Source: an uncultured Burkholderiales bacterium (GTDB lineage: Bacteria > Pseudomonadota > Gammaproteobacteria > Burkholderiales > Burkholderiaceae_C). From it: DNA of 37,030 nucleotides. Shown here piece after piece: positions 15,801-23,789 of this stretch. A program made the translations under genes and the position numbers. The stretch spans positions 1-37,030 of the forward strand of contig CALMQI010000344.1 of the NCBI GenBank assembly GCA_937871935.1, read 5' to 3'. Below the pieces are notes generated by a model. That model searched no databases. It was not told the DNA's origin and saw only the letters and a list, made by a program, of their open reading frames with translations. The first letter of the stretch is position 1. Every line of letters begins with the position of its first letter.

Positions 15801-16718
15801 TCAGTTGTCCAGGATGCTCTTGCGGCCGAACAGGCCCCGTGCACGGAAGGTGATCACCGCGATGAACAGCAGGTACATCGACAGCATCGACCACTCCGAC
15901 GCAAAGGCGCCCGCCAGCCCCACCACCATGCCGACCATCAACCCCGCAGCCACCGCGCCCCACAGCGAGCCGACGCCGCCCAGCACGATGACCAGGAAGG
16001 CCGGCACCACCGCGTCGACGCCGACACCGGGGCGGATGCCCCAGATCGGCGCCATCACCACGCCGGCCAATGCAGCCAGCGCGACGCCGAGCGCGAACAC
16101 GCCCGAGCGCAAGCGGCCGAGGTGGATGCCGAGGGCTCGCACCATCTCGCTGTCGTGTGCGCCGGCCTTGATGATCGCGCCATAGGGTGTCTTTTCGAGA
16201 AACAGCCACAACGCCCCGATGGCCAGCACGGCAAACCCGCAGGCGAACAGCCGGTAGCGCGAGTAGATGATGTCGCCGACCAGCATGGCGCCCGACAGCG
16301 CCTCGGGCAGCGCGAGCTGCTGCTCGTTGGAGCCCCAGACCAGGCGGATCGCCTCCTCGATCACCAGCGCGGCACCGAAGGTCAGCAGCAGGCCGTACAA
16401 GGGGTCCCGACCGTAGGTGCGACGCAGGCACAGCTCGAGCAACAGCCCGAACGCGCCGACCAGCACCGGCGCGATGAACAGCGCGAGCGCATAACGCGTG
16501 CCCAGCGGCAGCGCCAGGTAGGCGGCCTGCCACTCGGGCAGCCAGCTCAGGCGCGGCGCCAGCACCGCCAGCGCCGCATACATGCCGAGCGCGAACAACG
16601 AGCCGTGCGCCAGGTTGATCGTCTCCATCACGCCGACGATCAGCATGAAGCCGAGCGCGACAAGCGCGAACAGCAGCCCGAGCGTGAGCCCGTTGAACAG
16701 GTGCGGCAGCAGGCTCAT
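15801..16718 (-). CDS. livH: branched-chain amino acid-type ABC transporter permease LivH
   Basis: The protein has 305 residues from ATG 16718. It is hydrophobic throughout, with about eight membrane segments. The N-terminus FNGLTLGLLFALVALGFMLIVGVMETINLAHG is the LivH signature, and GAHDSEMVRALGIHLGRLRSGVFALGVALAALAG is the cytoplasmic coupling-loop region that contacts the ATPases. LivH forms a heterodimeric channel with LivM, which is encoded on the opposite arm of the locus at 21263. It follows the binding-protein gene by 21 bp. LivHMGF systems carry many substrates beyond amino acids (amides, urea, aromatic and sugar acids), so the name does not fix the substrate. Confidence 0.93.
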   Translation of the reverse strand: MSLLPHLFNGLTLGLLFALVALGFMLIVGVMETINLAHGSLFALGMYAALAVLAPRLSWLPEWQAAYLALPLGTRYALALFIAPVLVGAFGLLLELCLRRTYGRDPLYGLLLTFGAALVIEEAIRLVWGSNEQQLALPEALSGAMLVGDIIYSRYRLFACGFAVLAIGALWLFLEKTPYGAIIKAGAHDSEMVRALGIHLGRLRSGVFALGVALAALAGVVMAPIWGIRPGVGVDAVVPAFLVIVLGGVGSLWGAVAAGLMVGMVVGLAGAFASEWSMLSMYLLFIAVITFRARGLFGRKSILDN

Positions 16719-16739
16719 CGATCGGGCCGCGTTGCCAGC

Positions 16740-18059
16740 TCAGCGCTCGTAGCTCGGCGTGGCCTCGTAGCTCTCGAGCTTGCACGACTTCGGCGCGTCG
16801 GGGTCGACCACGTCCTTCGGCTCGGTCTGCGTGAGGATCTTGTAGATGTCGGTCTTCTCGGCCGGCGTGTCGTTGTAGCTGGCCATGTAGACGGTCTGCT
16901 CGCAGTGGTGCGTCACCGGGTCGATCCAGGCGTCGTGGTGCTGCAGCCGGTCGCGTGCGCTCATCTTCCGGCCCTCGAGCTTCTTGATCACCGCCAGGTT
17001 GTTCGTCGTGCCGGCCTCCTGCACGCAGCGCAGCAGCTCGCGCGTGGCCATGTAGCCGTTGTGATACACGTTGCCCGGCACCGCGATCGCCATGCCCGGA
17101 TAGGTCTTCTGGTAGGCAGCGACGAACTCCTTCACGCCCGGCAGATCGAGCCGGTAGTACCAGGTGGTGCCGAAGACACCGAAGATCTGCTCCGGCCCGA
17201 GACCGTAGACGTCGGGCCAGTCCTGCTGGTTGTTGATCCACGCGGCTCGCTTGTGCAGGCCGAGCTGCACCACCTGCTGGCGCAGCGCCTTGATGTCGTC
17301 GCCACCGATCGCGGTGGCGACGGCCTGCGGCTTGAGCTGCTGCAGCTTGAGCAGGTAGGCCGAGAAGTCGCGCGTGTTCTGCGGCACCAGCAGTTCGTCG
17401 ATCACCTTGCCGCCGTTGGCCTCGAGGATCGTGCGGGTCGCCTTCGAGGTGTTGTGGCCCCACACGTAGTCGTTGGTCATCAGCACCCAGTCGCGCCCGG
17501 CCGTCTTCAAGGTGTTGCGCACCGTGGCCAGCGCGAAGTTGGTGCCGTTGCCGTCCCACACGAACTTGGTGCGGTGGCAGTCCTTGCCGCTCTCGGTGGG
17601 CGAGCTGGAGTTGGTGTTGAGGAAGATGCAGCCGTGCTTCTGCGCGACCTGCGAGATCGCGTTGGCCACACCCGAGTGCACCGCGCCGATCAGGAACGCC
17701 GCCTCGTTGCGGCTGATCATGCGCTCGGCCACCCGCGAGCCGGTGGCCGGCGTCGTCTCGGTGTCCATGTGGATGGCCTCGATCGGACGGCCGAGCACGC
17801 CGCCCTTCTCGTTGAACTCCTTGATGGCCATCATCGCGCCCAGGCGCTCCTCGCCGCCGCTGGCCGCGTACTGGCCGCTGGCGTCCATGGTCAGGCCGAT
17901 CACCAGCGGCTTAGGCGCCGCACTCTGGGCCCAGACGCGATTCGTGGCCCACGGGCCGAAGAAGCTGCTGCCGCCGGCGAGCGCGGCCGCCATGGCGCTC
18001 ACGAAGCGGCGCCGCTCGGGTTGCGTCTGCGTGACGGGGGATGTGAGATCGTCAGTCAT
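16740..18059 (-). CDS. Liv-type ABC transporter substrate-binding protein
   Basis: The protein has 439 residues from ATG 18059, with AGGAGA about 9 bases upstream. The N-terminus contains ERRRFVSAMAAALAGG, a twin-arginine style signal with cleavage near VWAQS, which is unusual for binding proteins but common in this family in beta-proteobacteria. The mature protein has the periplasmic type I fold (Peripla_BP_6): IGLTMDASGQYAASGGEERLGAMMAIKEFNEKGG, GAVHSGVANAISQVAQKHG, and a C-terminal domain with HDAWIDPVTHHCEQTVYMA. Three Cys (C144, about C160, C369 region) may form a disulfide. It delivers the ligand to LivHM. It lies between the coupled 60-aa gene (52 bp gap) and livH. Confidence 0.92.
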   Translation of the reverse strand: MTDDLTSPVTQTQPERRRFVSAMAAALAGGSSFFGPWATNRVWAQSAAPKPLVIGLTMDASGQYAASGGEERLGAMMAIKEFNEKGGVLGRPIEAIHMDTETTPATGSRVAERMISRNEAAFLIGAVHSGVANAISQVAQKHGCIFLNTNSSSPTESGKDCHRTKFVWDGNGTNFALATVRNTLKTAGRDWVLMTNDYVWGHNTSKATRTILEANGGKVIDELLVPQNTRDFSAYLLKLQQLKPQAVATAIGGDDIKALRQQVVQLGLHKRAAWINNQQDWPDVYGLGPEQIFGVFGTTWYYRLDLPGVKEFVAAYQKTYPGMAIAVPGNVYHNGYMATRELLRCVQEAGTTNNLAVIKKLEGRKMSARDRLQHHDAWIDPVTHHCEQTVYMASYNDTPAEKTDIYKILTQTEPKDVVDPDAPKSCKLESYEATPSYER

Positions 18060-18111
18060 GCGCTTGTCTCCTGTGATGCGGGGCGGCTGGCGCCCGGGGT
18101 GTGGCGTCCCG

Positions 18112-18294
18112 TCAGTGCGGGACGATCTGCACGCCGTTCAGCGTCTCCTGCGCTTCGAACGACGATGCGACGAACCGATCACCGAGCCCGAGGTTCGTGG
18201 CCTGTACGAAGCTCTGGTGTGCCGCCTCGGCCAGGTACGACGTGGTCGGCAGCAATTCGGTGAAATGAGTGAAGTAGCGCGTTGGCTTGCTCAT
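18112..18294 (-). CDS. 60-aa protein translationally coupled to iolC
   Basis: The ATG (18294) overlaps the iolC stop as ATGA, and GAGG lies about 8 bases upstream, so the gene is very likely real. The protein has 60 residues (MSKPTRYFTHFTELLPTTSY, then LAEAAHQSFVQATNLGLGDRFV and a tail ending in VQIVPH). It is neutral, has no signal peptide, no Cys and no membrane segment, and probably forms two helices. I do not recognise a family. Its position between the kinase-aldolase and the binding protein suggests a part in the same pathway, for example as a small subunit, chaperone or regulator, by inference only. Confidence 0.7.
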   Translation of the reverse strand: MSKPTRYFTHFTELLPTTSYLAEAAHQSFVQATNLGLGDRFVASSFEAQETLNGVQIVPH

Positions 18295-20309
18295 GTGTCG
18301 TGCCTCGTGTTCACCGGCCCCGCGGCGTCGACCGTGGGTGGTTGCAGCAACCGGGCCTGGATCCACATGCGGATCAGGCGCTGGTATCGGGTGGCCACGT
18401 CGGCCACCACGCCGGCGTCGTCGATAACGCCCTCGAACCACCCCTGCGCCGCGGCGTTGAACAGCGTGCGGCCGATCGCGAAGCCCTTGCACAGCGGCTG
18501 GCGGGCCGCGACGCAGAAGGCCTGCCAGAGCTCCCCTTCGCTCGCTTCGAGGCCGAGCAGCAACACGCCCCGACACCAGCGATCGTGCTGCGCAATGCAG
18601 CGCGCCAGCGCCTGCCAGGCCGGCTCGCTCAACGGCGGCAGCTTCCACCACTCGGGGCGCACCCCGCATTCGTAGAACTGCTCGACCGCCTGCACGATGG
18701 TCAACGGCGATTGCTCCATCTGCCGCGGCGGTATCACCTCCAGCAGCAGCTCGTGGCCGGTGCGCTGGCAGGCGCGGTACAGGTCGCGCACGCTCTGGAT
18801 CTGGCGCGCCGCCATCGACGGCTCGTCGTCCGGGTGATGGAAGACAAGACACTTCACGACCTGCTCGGTGGGCCAGTCGTTCAGCTCGAGGCCTACGTGG
18901 TTGCCGGCCTCGAAGGCGAGCGGCCGCGAGCCGGGCAGCTCCACCGGTCGCGCGATCCACACGCCGCGCCCCGTGAACCGGTGCAGGACCTCGGTGCCGT
19001 AGCGCGCGTCGACGATGATGCCGGCCGCCGGGGCCTCGTCTCGCTCGCTGTCCGTCAGCAGGATGCGCTCGGCCGCGTAGCCCTGCTCGGCGGCCTGCGC
19101 CACCAGGGCCTTGAAGCGGGAGATGCGCTCGGCATCGGCGCCGCAGCGCGACGCCACCTCTTCGAGCTGGCTGCGATGGTCGAACGCCAGCACCGCCAGC
19201 GACGCCGGCGTGGCGCGACGGGCGGTGGCACGGTGCACATGCTCTAGCTCCTCGTCGCCGTGCAGGTGCGTGATGCCCTGCCGGTGCTCGAAGAAGTACG
19301 TCAGCTCCTCCCAGGTGGGCATGGCCGGCGCGCAGCCGTGCCGCGACACGACGATCGCGCCGCAGGCATTGGCGTAGCGCAGCGCCTGCGCCAGCGGCTG
19401 ACGCCACACCCACCCGCGCAGCAGCCCGGCCATGAACGCGTCGCCGGCACCCAGCACATTGAACACATCCACCGGGAAGCCGGCCCCCACCAGGCCGTGC
19501 TCGAGCCGCTCGGGAACGGCGCCCTCGTAAGCGATGCAGCCCATCGGGCCGCGTTTCATCACGATCAAACCATTGCTGACGGAACGGATCGCGCGCAGCG
19601 CTGCGCCGGTGTCGGTGCTGCCGCCGGCGATGTGGATCTCCTCTTCGGTGCCGACGATGAGGTCACACAGGGGCAGCACCTCCTGCAGCTGCGCCGTCAC
19701 CGCGGCCGAGGCCACGTAGCGCTGCTCGCCCAGGCCCGGCGACGTGAGACCCCACAGCACCGGGCGATAGTCGATGTCGAGCACCACGCGGCTGGCCTGG
19801 CTGCGCGCGATCGACATCGCCTTGATGCAGGCCGCGCGCGTATCGGGGTGCGACAGGTGCGTGCCGCTGATCAGCACGGCACGCGCGCGCGCCAGATAGG
19901 CGGGCTCGATGTCGTCGACGGTGATCGCCATGTCGGCGCAACGATCGCGGTAGAAGATGAGCGGAAAGGTCTGCGGATCCTTGATGCCCAGGAACACCAG
20001 CGCGGTCAACCGCGAGGGGTCGGTGCGCAGGCAGCTCACGTCGACGCCTTCGGCCTGCAGCGTCTCGCGCACGAAGCGGCCGTTGTGCTCGTCACCCACA
20101 CGGCTGAGCAGGCCGGCGCGCAGGCCCAGGCGCGACGCACCGATCGCGGTGTTGGTCGGCGAACCGCCGACGTACTTGGCAAAGGTGCGCATGTCCTCGA
20201 GCCGCCCGCCGATCTGCTCGCCATAGAGATCGACCGCAGCGCGGCCGATGCAGATCACGTCGAGCGCGTCGGCGCCGGCGCTCGGGTCGGGGTCGGATCC
20301 AGCGCTCAA
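18291..20309 (-). CDS. iolC: IolC-type 5-dehydro-2-deoxygluconokinase fused to a DUF2090 domain
   Basis: The protein has 672 residues. I place the start at TTG 20309, which overlaps the rpiR stop (TTGA) and has a perfect AGGAGG 5 bases upstream. The first half (about 15-330) is a PfkB kinase: CIGRAAVDLYGEQIGGRLEDM, GGSPTNTAIGASRLGLRAG, and NVLGAGDAFMAG with catalytic base D290. The second half (about 350-655) is DUF2090 (PF09863), an aldolase-like barrel with LAFDHRSQLEEVA, EVIPPR and CKGFAIGRTLF. Fused proteins of this kind phosphorylate 5-dehydro-2-deoxygluconate and are thought to cleave the product to malonate semialdehyde and dihydroxyacetone phosphate, as in myo-inositol breakdown. No iolB, D, E or G is in the window, so a different entry compound is possible. 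Confidence 0.9.
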   Translation of the reverse strand: MSAGSDPDPSAGADALDVICIGRAAVDLYGEQIGGRLEDMRTFAKYVGGSPTNTAIGASRLGLRAGLLSRVGDEHNGRFVRETLQAEGVDVSCLRTDPSRLTALVFLGIKDPQTFPLIFYRDRCADMAITVDDIEPAYLARARAVLISGTHLSHPDTRAACIKAMSIARSQASRVVLDIDYRPVLWGLTSPGLGEQRYVASAAVTAQLQEVLPLCDLIVGTEEEIHIAGGSTDTGAALRAIRSVSNGLIVMKRGPMGCIAYEGAVPERLEHGLVGAGFPVDVFNVLGAGDAFMAGLLRGWVWRQPLAQALRYANACGAIVVSRHGCAPAMPTWEELTYFFEHRQGITHLHGDEELEHVHRATARRATPASLAVLAFDHRSQLEEVASRCGADAERISRFKALVAQAAEQGYAAERILLTDSERDEAPAAGIIVDARYGTEVLHRFTGRGVWIARPVELPGSRPLAFEAGNHVGLELNDWPTEQVVKCLVFHHPDDEPSMAARQIQSVRDLYRACQRTGHELLLEVIPPRQMEQSPLTIVQAVEQFYECGVRPEWWKLPPLSEPAWQALARCIAQHDRWCRGVLLLGLEASEGELWQAFCVAARQPLCKGFAIGRTLFNAAAQGWFEGVIDDAGVVADVATRYQRLIRMWIQARLLQPPTVDAAGPVNTRHDT

Positions 20310-21151
20310 CGCGACCTCCTGCGCCTGGCTTTCGGTTTCACCAGGCACTGACCGGCACACACCACGAGCGTCTGCGCCAGGCACATCGGCGCCACCAGCG
20401 ACCGCACCGGCGACGTCGGCCCGGTGCCGATCTCCAGGCACACGTGGGCAGCGGGCTTGAGCGGTGACAGCGGCGCGTCGGTGATCGCGATCACCTGCAC
20501 GCCGCGCTCCCTCGCCTTGAGTGCGGCGTCGACCACCTCGGGCGAATACGGCTTGAAGCTGGTCACCAGCAGCAGCTCGTCGGTGCCGATCAACCGCAGC
20601 GACTCACCCAGCATGCCGCCGAGGCCGTCGTGCAGTTGCACCGGCAGGTCGAGCTGGCCGAGCGCGTAGGCCAGGTAGGCCGCCACCGGAAACGCGCGGC
20701 GCTGCGCCAGCAGATGCACGCGATGCGCGGCGCACACCCTCTGCGCCGCCTGGCGCAGCGCCGCGTCGGTGGTCCGCTGCTCCAGGCGGTGAAGCTCCGC
20801 GACGCCGAGCTCGACAAACGACGACAGAAGCGCGGGCGCGTGCTCGCGGCCGGCGGCCGGCGTCTTCATCGCGCCGATGCGCTCGCGGTAGGTGCCGGCC
20901 TGCTGGCGCAGGCGGTCGCGAAACAGGCGCTGCAGGTCGGTAAAGCCGGCGAATCGCATCGCGTTGGCGAAGCGCACCAGGGCCGACGGCTGCACCCCTG
21001 CTGCCTCGGCCACCGTGGCCGCCGTGCCGAGCGCGAAGTCGTCGGGGTGCTCGATGACGAACTGGGCGATCACCCGCTGCTGCGGTGACAGGCCCGGATA
21101 GGCCGCGCTCAGCGCATCGGCGAATTCCTGGTAGGTCGTGGCGGCTTTCAT
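20306..21151 (-). CDS. RpiR/IolR-family transcriptional regulator
   Basis: The protein has 281 residues from ATG 21151. The N-terminal RpiR helix-turn-helix domain (about 1-80) has LSPQQRVIAQFVIEHPDDFALGTAATVAEAAGVQPSALVRFANAMRFAGFTDLQRLFR. A SIS sugar-phosphate-binding domain (about 120-260) contains YALGQLDLPVQ, ELLLVTSFKPYSPEVVDAA and VQVIAITDAPLSPL. RpiR-type IolR proteins of alpha-proteobacteria and Salmonella repress inositol genes and are released by a phosphorylated intermediate. The same logic is expected here, with the IolC product as effector. It is the first gene of the leftward run, coupled to iolC, and faces livM across 111 bp. It probably controls both arms. The C-terminus is strongly basic (KPKARRRRSR). 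Confidence 0.9.
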   Translation of the reverse strand: MKAATTYQEFADALSAAYPGLSPQQRVIAQFVIEHPDDFALGTAATVAEAAGVQPSALVRFANAMRFAGFTDLQRLFRDRLRQQAGTYRERIGAMKTPAAGREHAPALLSSFVELGVAELHRLEQRTTDAALRQAAQRVCAAHRVHLLAQRRAFPVAAYLAYALGQLDLPVQLHDGLGGMLGESLRLIGTDELLLVTSFKPYSPEVVDAALKARERGVQVIAITDAPLSPLKPAAHVCLEIGTGPTSPVRSLVAPMCLAQTLVVCAGQCLVKPKARRRRSR

Positions 21152-21177
21152 CGGTGCATGCGGGCAACGACGACATT

Positions 21178-21220
21178 AGAACAAACATGCTTGACAAGCA
21201 CAACATGAGAACAGACATTC
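21178..21220. promoter_or_regulatory. candidate RpiR operator: paired direct repeats plus palindrome
   Basis: AGAACAAACATGC (21178-21190) and AGAACAGACATTC (21208-21220) agree at 11 of 13 positions and start exactly 30 bp apart, about three helical turns. Between them GCTTG-A-CAAGC (21189-21199) is a perfect inverted repeat. The block is distinctly AT-rich against its surroundings and sits in the only intergenic gap shared by the two divergent arms. It is therefore the natural binding site for the adjacent RpiR regulator. Confidence 0.5.
21191..21219 (+). promoter_or_regulatory. possible sigma-70 promoter for the livM arm
   Basis: TTGACA (21191-21196) is a perfect -35 box inside the palindrome. 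After a 17-bp spacer GACATT (21214-21219) matches the -10 consensus at three of six positions. The overlap with the repeats would let a bound repressor block transcription. The weak -10 box keeps this tentative. Confidence 0.35.
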
Positions 21221-21262
21221 TCCTCTCGGCGACACGCGAGACCGCGCATCGCCCGATCCGCC

Positions 21263-22288
21263 ATGCCCTATCGTCCGCCGACCGCTTCGATCGTCACCGC
21301 GCCCCTGCTCGTCACGCTTGCCGCGCTGGCCAGCGCGCCGCTGTGGCTGCAGTCCGTCGGCCTGTACCAGTACGTGGCGCTGGAGATCGTGATCTGGATG
21401 ATCTTCGCGTTGGCGCACAACCTGCTGCTCGGCCACGGCGGCATGCCGTCGTTCGGCCACGGCGCGTACTTCGGCGTCGGCGCCTATGCGTTCGGGCTGC
21501 TGCAGCAGCGCGCCGGGGCCGGCCTGGGCGACGGCGTGCTCGGCGCGGCGCTGTGTGCGGCCGCGGTCGGCGCGGTGGTGGCTGCCTTCATCTCGCACCG
21601 GCGCGGCATCTACTACGCGCTGCTGACGATCGCGTTCGGCCAGGTGATGTGGTTCGTCGCGATCAAGTGGCACTCCATCACCGGTGGCGAAGACGGCCTG
21701 CAGAAGATTCAGCGCCCGCCGCTGCGGCTGGGCGAGTGGAGCTGGTCGCTGACGAGCAACGAGTCGTTCTACTGGTTCGCGCTGGCCGTGTTCGCCCTCG
21801 TCCTGGTGTTTCTCTGGCGCCTGGTCCACTCGCCGTGGGGCCGCGTGCTGCGCGCCATCAAGCAGAACGAGATGCGCGCGGCCTTCGTCGGCTACAACGT
21901 GTGGCTCTACAAGTGGTCGGCCTTCGTGCTGTCGGCTGCGCTGTCGGGCCTGGCCGGCAGCCTGTTCGCGATGGCGCAGAACTCGGCCTACCCCAACGTG
22001 ATGAGCCTGCACAACTCGGGCTTCGTGGTCATGATGGTGCTGATCGGCGGCGGCCTCGTCAGCTTCTGGGGCCCGGTGATCGGGGCGGCGGTGTTCATCC
22101 TGGCGCGCGACCTGCTCGGCGCCTACACCGAGGCCTGGCTGCTGTGGTACGGCCTGCTGTTCATGGCCGTGGTGCTGTTCCAGCCGGAGGGCATCGCGGG
22201 CATCTGGCAGGCGTGGCGACCGCGGCGAGCCGCCACGGCCACGCGCGGTGCCGGCGCCGCCGGCACCACGACCGAGCACAAGGCCTGA
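21263..22288 (+). CDS. livM: branched-chain amino acid-type ABC transporter permease LivM
   Basis: The protein has 341 residues from ATG 21263. It is a polytopic membrane protein with about 9-10 segments. IWMIFALAHNLLLGHGGMPSFGHGAYFGVGAYA is the LivM hallmark, and AIKQNEMRAAFVGYNVWLYKWSAFVLSAALSGLAGSLFAM is the coupling-helix region. The C-terminus is a short basic and Ala/Thr-rich cytoplasmic tail. It pairs with LivH from the opposite arm (15801-16718), an unusual split of one transporter over two divergent transcripts. It is followed 2 bp later by livG. Confidence 0.93.
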   Translation: MPYRPPTASIVTAPLLVTLAALASAPLWLQSVGLYQYVALEIVIWMIFALAHNLLLGHGGMPSFGHGAYFGVGAYAFGLLQQRAGAGLGDGVLGAALCAAAVGAVVAAFISHRRGIYYALLTIAFGQVMWFVAIKWHSITGGEDGLQKIQRPPLRLGEWSWSLTSNESFYWFALAVFALVLVFLWRLVHSPWGRVLRAIKQNEMRAAFVGYNVWLYKWSAFVLSAALSGLAGSLFAMAQNSAYPNVMSLHNSGFVVMMVLIGGGLVSFWGPVIGAAVFILARDLLGAYTEAWLLWYGLLFMAVVLFQPEGIAGIWQAWRPRRAATATRGAGAAGTTTEHKA

Positions 22289-22290
22289 CC

Positions 22291-23037
22291 ATGGCACTGT
22301 TCGAAGCCCGGCGGCTGCACAAACGCTTCGGCGACCAGGTGGTGCTGGAGGACATTTCGCTCACCGTCGAGCACGGCGAGCTGCGCGGCATCATGGGGCC
22401 CAACGGCGCCGGCAAGACCACCTGCTTCAACGTGCTGACGGGCCGCTACAAGCCCGACCGTGGCCAGGTGATGTTCGACGGCGAGGACATCACCGGCCTG
22501 GCACCACGCCAGGTGGCGCGCCGCGGCATCTCGCGCTCGTTCCAGATCATGAACCTGTTCGACGAGTACTCGGCGATCGACAACGTGGTGATCGCGCTGC
22601 CGTCGGTGCGCGCGCGCGGTTGGTCGATGTGTCGCGACCTCGCCCGCCACGCCTCGGCCTACGACGAGGCGGCCACGGTTCTTCAGCGTGTGGGGCTGGC
22701 CGGCAAGGAGCACGTGCCCTCGCGCAGCCTGTCCTACGGCGAGCGGCGCGCGCTGGAGATCGGCGTGGCGCTCGCCGCCCAGCCGCAGCTGCTCTTCCTG
22801 GACGAGCCCACCGCGGGCCTGGGCACCGAAGGCACGGCGCGCCTGCGCGAGCTGGTCGAATCGCTGAAGCGGCACCTCGCCATCGTGATCATCGAGCACG
22901 ACATGCGTTTCCTGTTCGGCCTGGCCGATCGTGTGTCGGTCATCCACTGGGGTCAGGTCATCGCCGAAGGCACGCCGGCCGCGCTGCGTCAGAACCCGTG
23001 GGTGCAGCGCTCCAGCCTGGGTGGGCTGCCGGCATGA
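22291..23037 (+). CDS. livG: ABC transporter ATP-binding protein LivG
   Basis: The protein has 248 residues from ATG 22291. Walker A is GPNGAGKTT (about 36-44). The Q-loop follows in ISRSFQIMNLF, the signature is LSYGERRALEIG (about 150), Walker B is LLFLDEPTAGLG, and the H-loop His lies in IIEHDMRFLFGLADR. The signature reads LSYGE rather than LSGGQ, as is common in LivG. The C-terminal AEGTPAALRQNPWVQ is the usual LivG tail region. It powers LivHM together with LivF at the inner face of the cytoplasmic membrane. Its stop overlaps an in-frame ATG of livF. Confidence 0.94.
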   Translation: MALFEARRLHKRFGDQVVLEDISLTVEHGELRGIMGPNGAGKTTCFNVLTGRYKPDRGQVMFDGEDITGLAPRQVARRGISRSFQIMNLFDEYSAIDNVVIALPSVRARGWSMCRDLARHASAYDEAATVLQRVGLAGKEHVPSRSLSYGERRALEIGVALAAQPQLLFLDEPTAGLGTEGTARLRELVESLKRHLAIVIIEHDMRFLFGLADRVSVIHWGQVIAEGTPAALRQNPWVQRSSLGGLPA

Positions 23038-23060
23038 GCGCGCAGCACGGAGGATGCCCC

Positions 23061-23789
23061 GTGAGCGCCGCGCCGCCGGCCGCGACGGCCCCGCTGCTGG
23101 CGGTGCAACGCATCGACACCTTCTACGGCGAGACCCAGGTGCTGTTCGGGGCGTCGCTGTCGGTGCGACCCGGCGAGGTGCTGGCGCTGCTCGGACCCAA
23201 CGGCGCTGGCAAGACGACCACGCTGCGCTCGATCCTCGGCCTGACGCCGGCCCGCCGTGGCGCCATCGCCTTCGACGGCCACGACGTCACGCACGAGCCC
23301 ACGCACCGCATCGCCGCGCGAGGTGTCGGCTGGGTGCCGGACGACCGGCGTGTCTTTCCGAGCCTCACGGTCGCCCGCAACCTCGAGATCGCGCGCAAGA
23401 AGACGCGCTTTCGCGCCTGGTCGCTGAACGAGTGCTTCGCGCTGTTCTCGGCGCTGGAGTACCTGATGCCGCGCGAGTGCGAAAACCTCTCCGGCGGCGA
23501 GATGCAGATGGTGGCGATCTCGCGCGTGCTGCTGGGCGCGCCGGGCCTGGTGCTGCTCGACGAGCCGAGCCAGGGCCTGGCACCCAAGGTGGTGCAGGAT
23601 GTGATGCACACGGTGCAACGCCTGCGCGGCGAAGGCGTGGCGGTGCTGCTGGTGGAACAGAACGTGGCCTGCGCGCTGGGCGTGGCCGACCGCGTGGCCG
23701 TGATGCATGCCGGCCGCATCGTGCACGAATGCGATGCCCAGGCGCTGCGCGACGATGCCGCGCTGCAGCGCCGGTGGCTGGGGATCTGA
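23061..23789 (+). CDS. livF: ABC transporter ATP-binding protein LivF
   Basis: The protein has 242 residues from GTG 23061, which I prefer because GGAGG lies 7 bases upstream. An in-frame ATG at 23034 overlaps the livG stop (ATGA) and would add nine residues. Walker A GPNGAGKTT, a Q-loop-equivalent GWVPDDRRVFPSLTV (typical of LivF), signature LSGGEMQMVAISR, Walker B LVLLDEPSQGLAP and H-loop LLVEQNVACALGVADR (Gln-type LivF loop) are all present. It is the second ATPase of the Liv transporter. A further ATPase-like gene starts directly after its stop with no gap. Confidence 0.94.
   Translation: MSAAPPAATAPLLAVQRIDTFYGETQVLFGASLSVRPGEVLALLGPNGAGKTTTLRSILGLTPARRGAIAFDGHDVTHEPTHRIAARGVGWVPDDRRVFPSLTVARNLEIARKKTRFRAWSLNECFALFSALEYLMPRECENLSGGEMQMVAISRVLLGAPGLVLLDEPSQGLAPKVVQDVMHTVQRLRGEGVAVLLVEQNVACALGVADRVAVMHAGRIVHECDAQALRDDAALQRRWLGI

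Noticed and set aside
15726-18263. Open frame of about 845 codons on the plus strand across livH and the binding-protein gene
   Set aside because: It lies antisense to two well-recognised transporter genes, is dominated by Arg, His, Gln and Ala, and shows no motif. It is a GC-rich shadow.
23034-23060. ATG at 23034 as the livF start
   Set aside because: It overlaps the livG stop and is possible, but the GTG at 23061 has GGAGG at ideal spacing and gives a normal LivF length.
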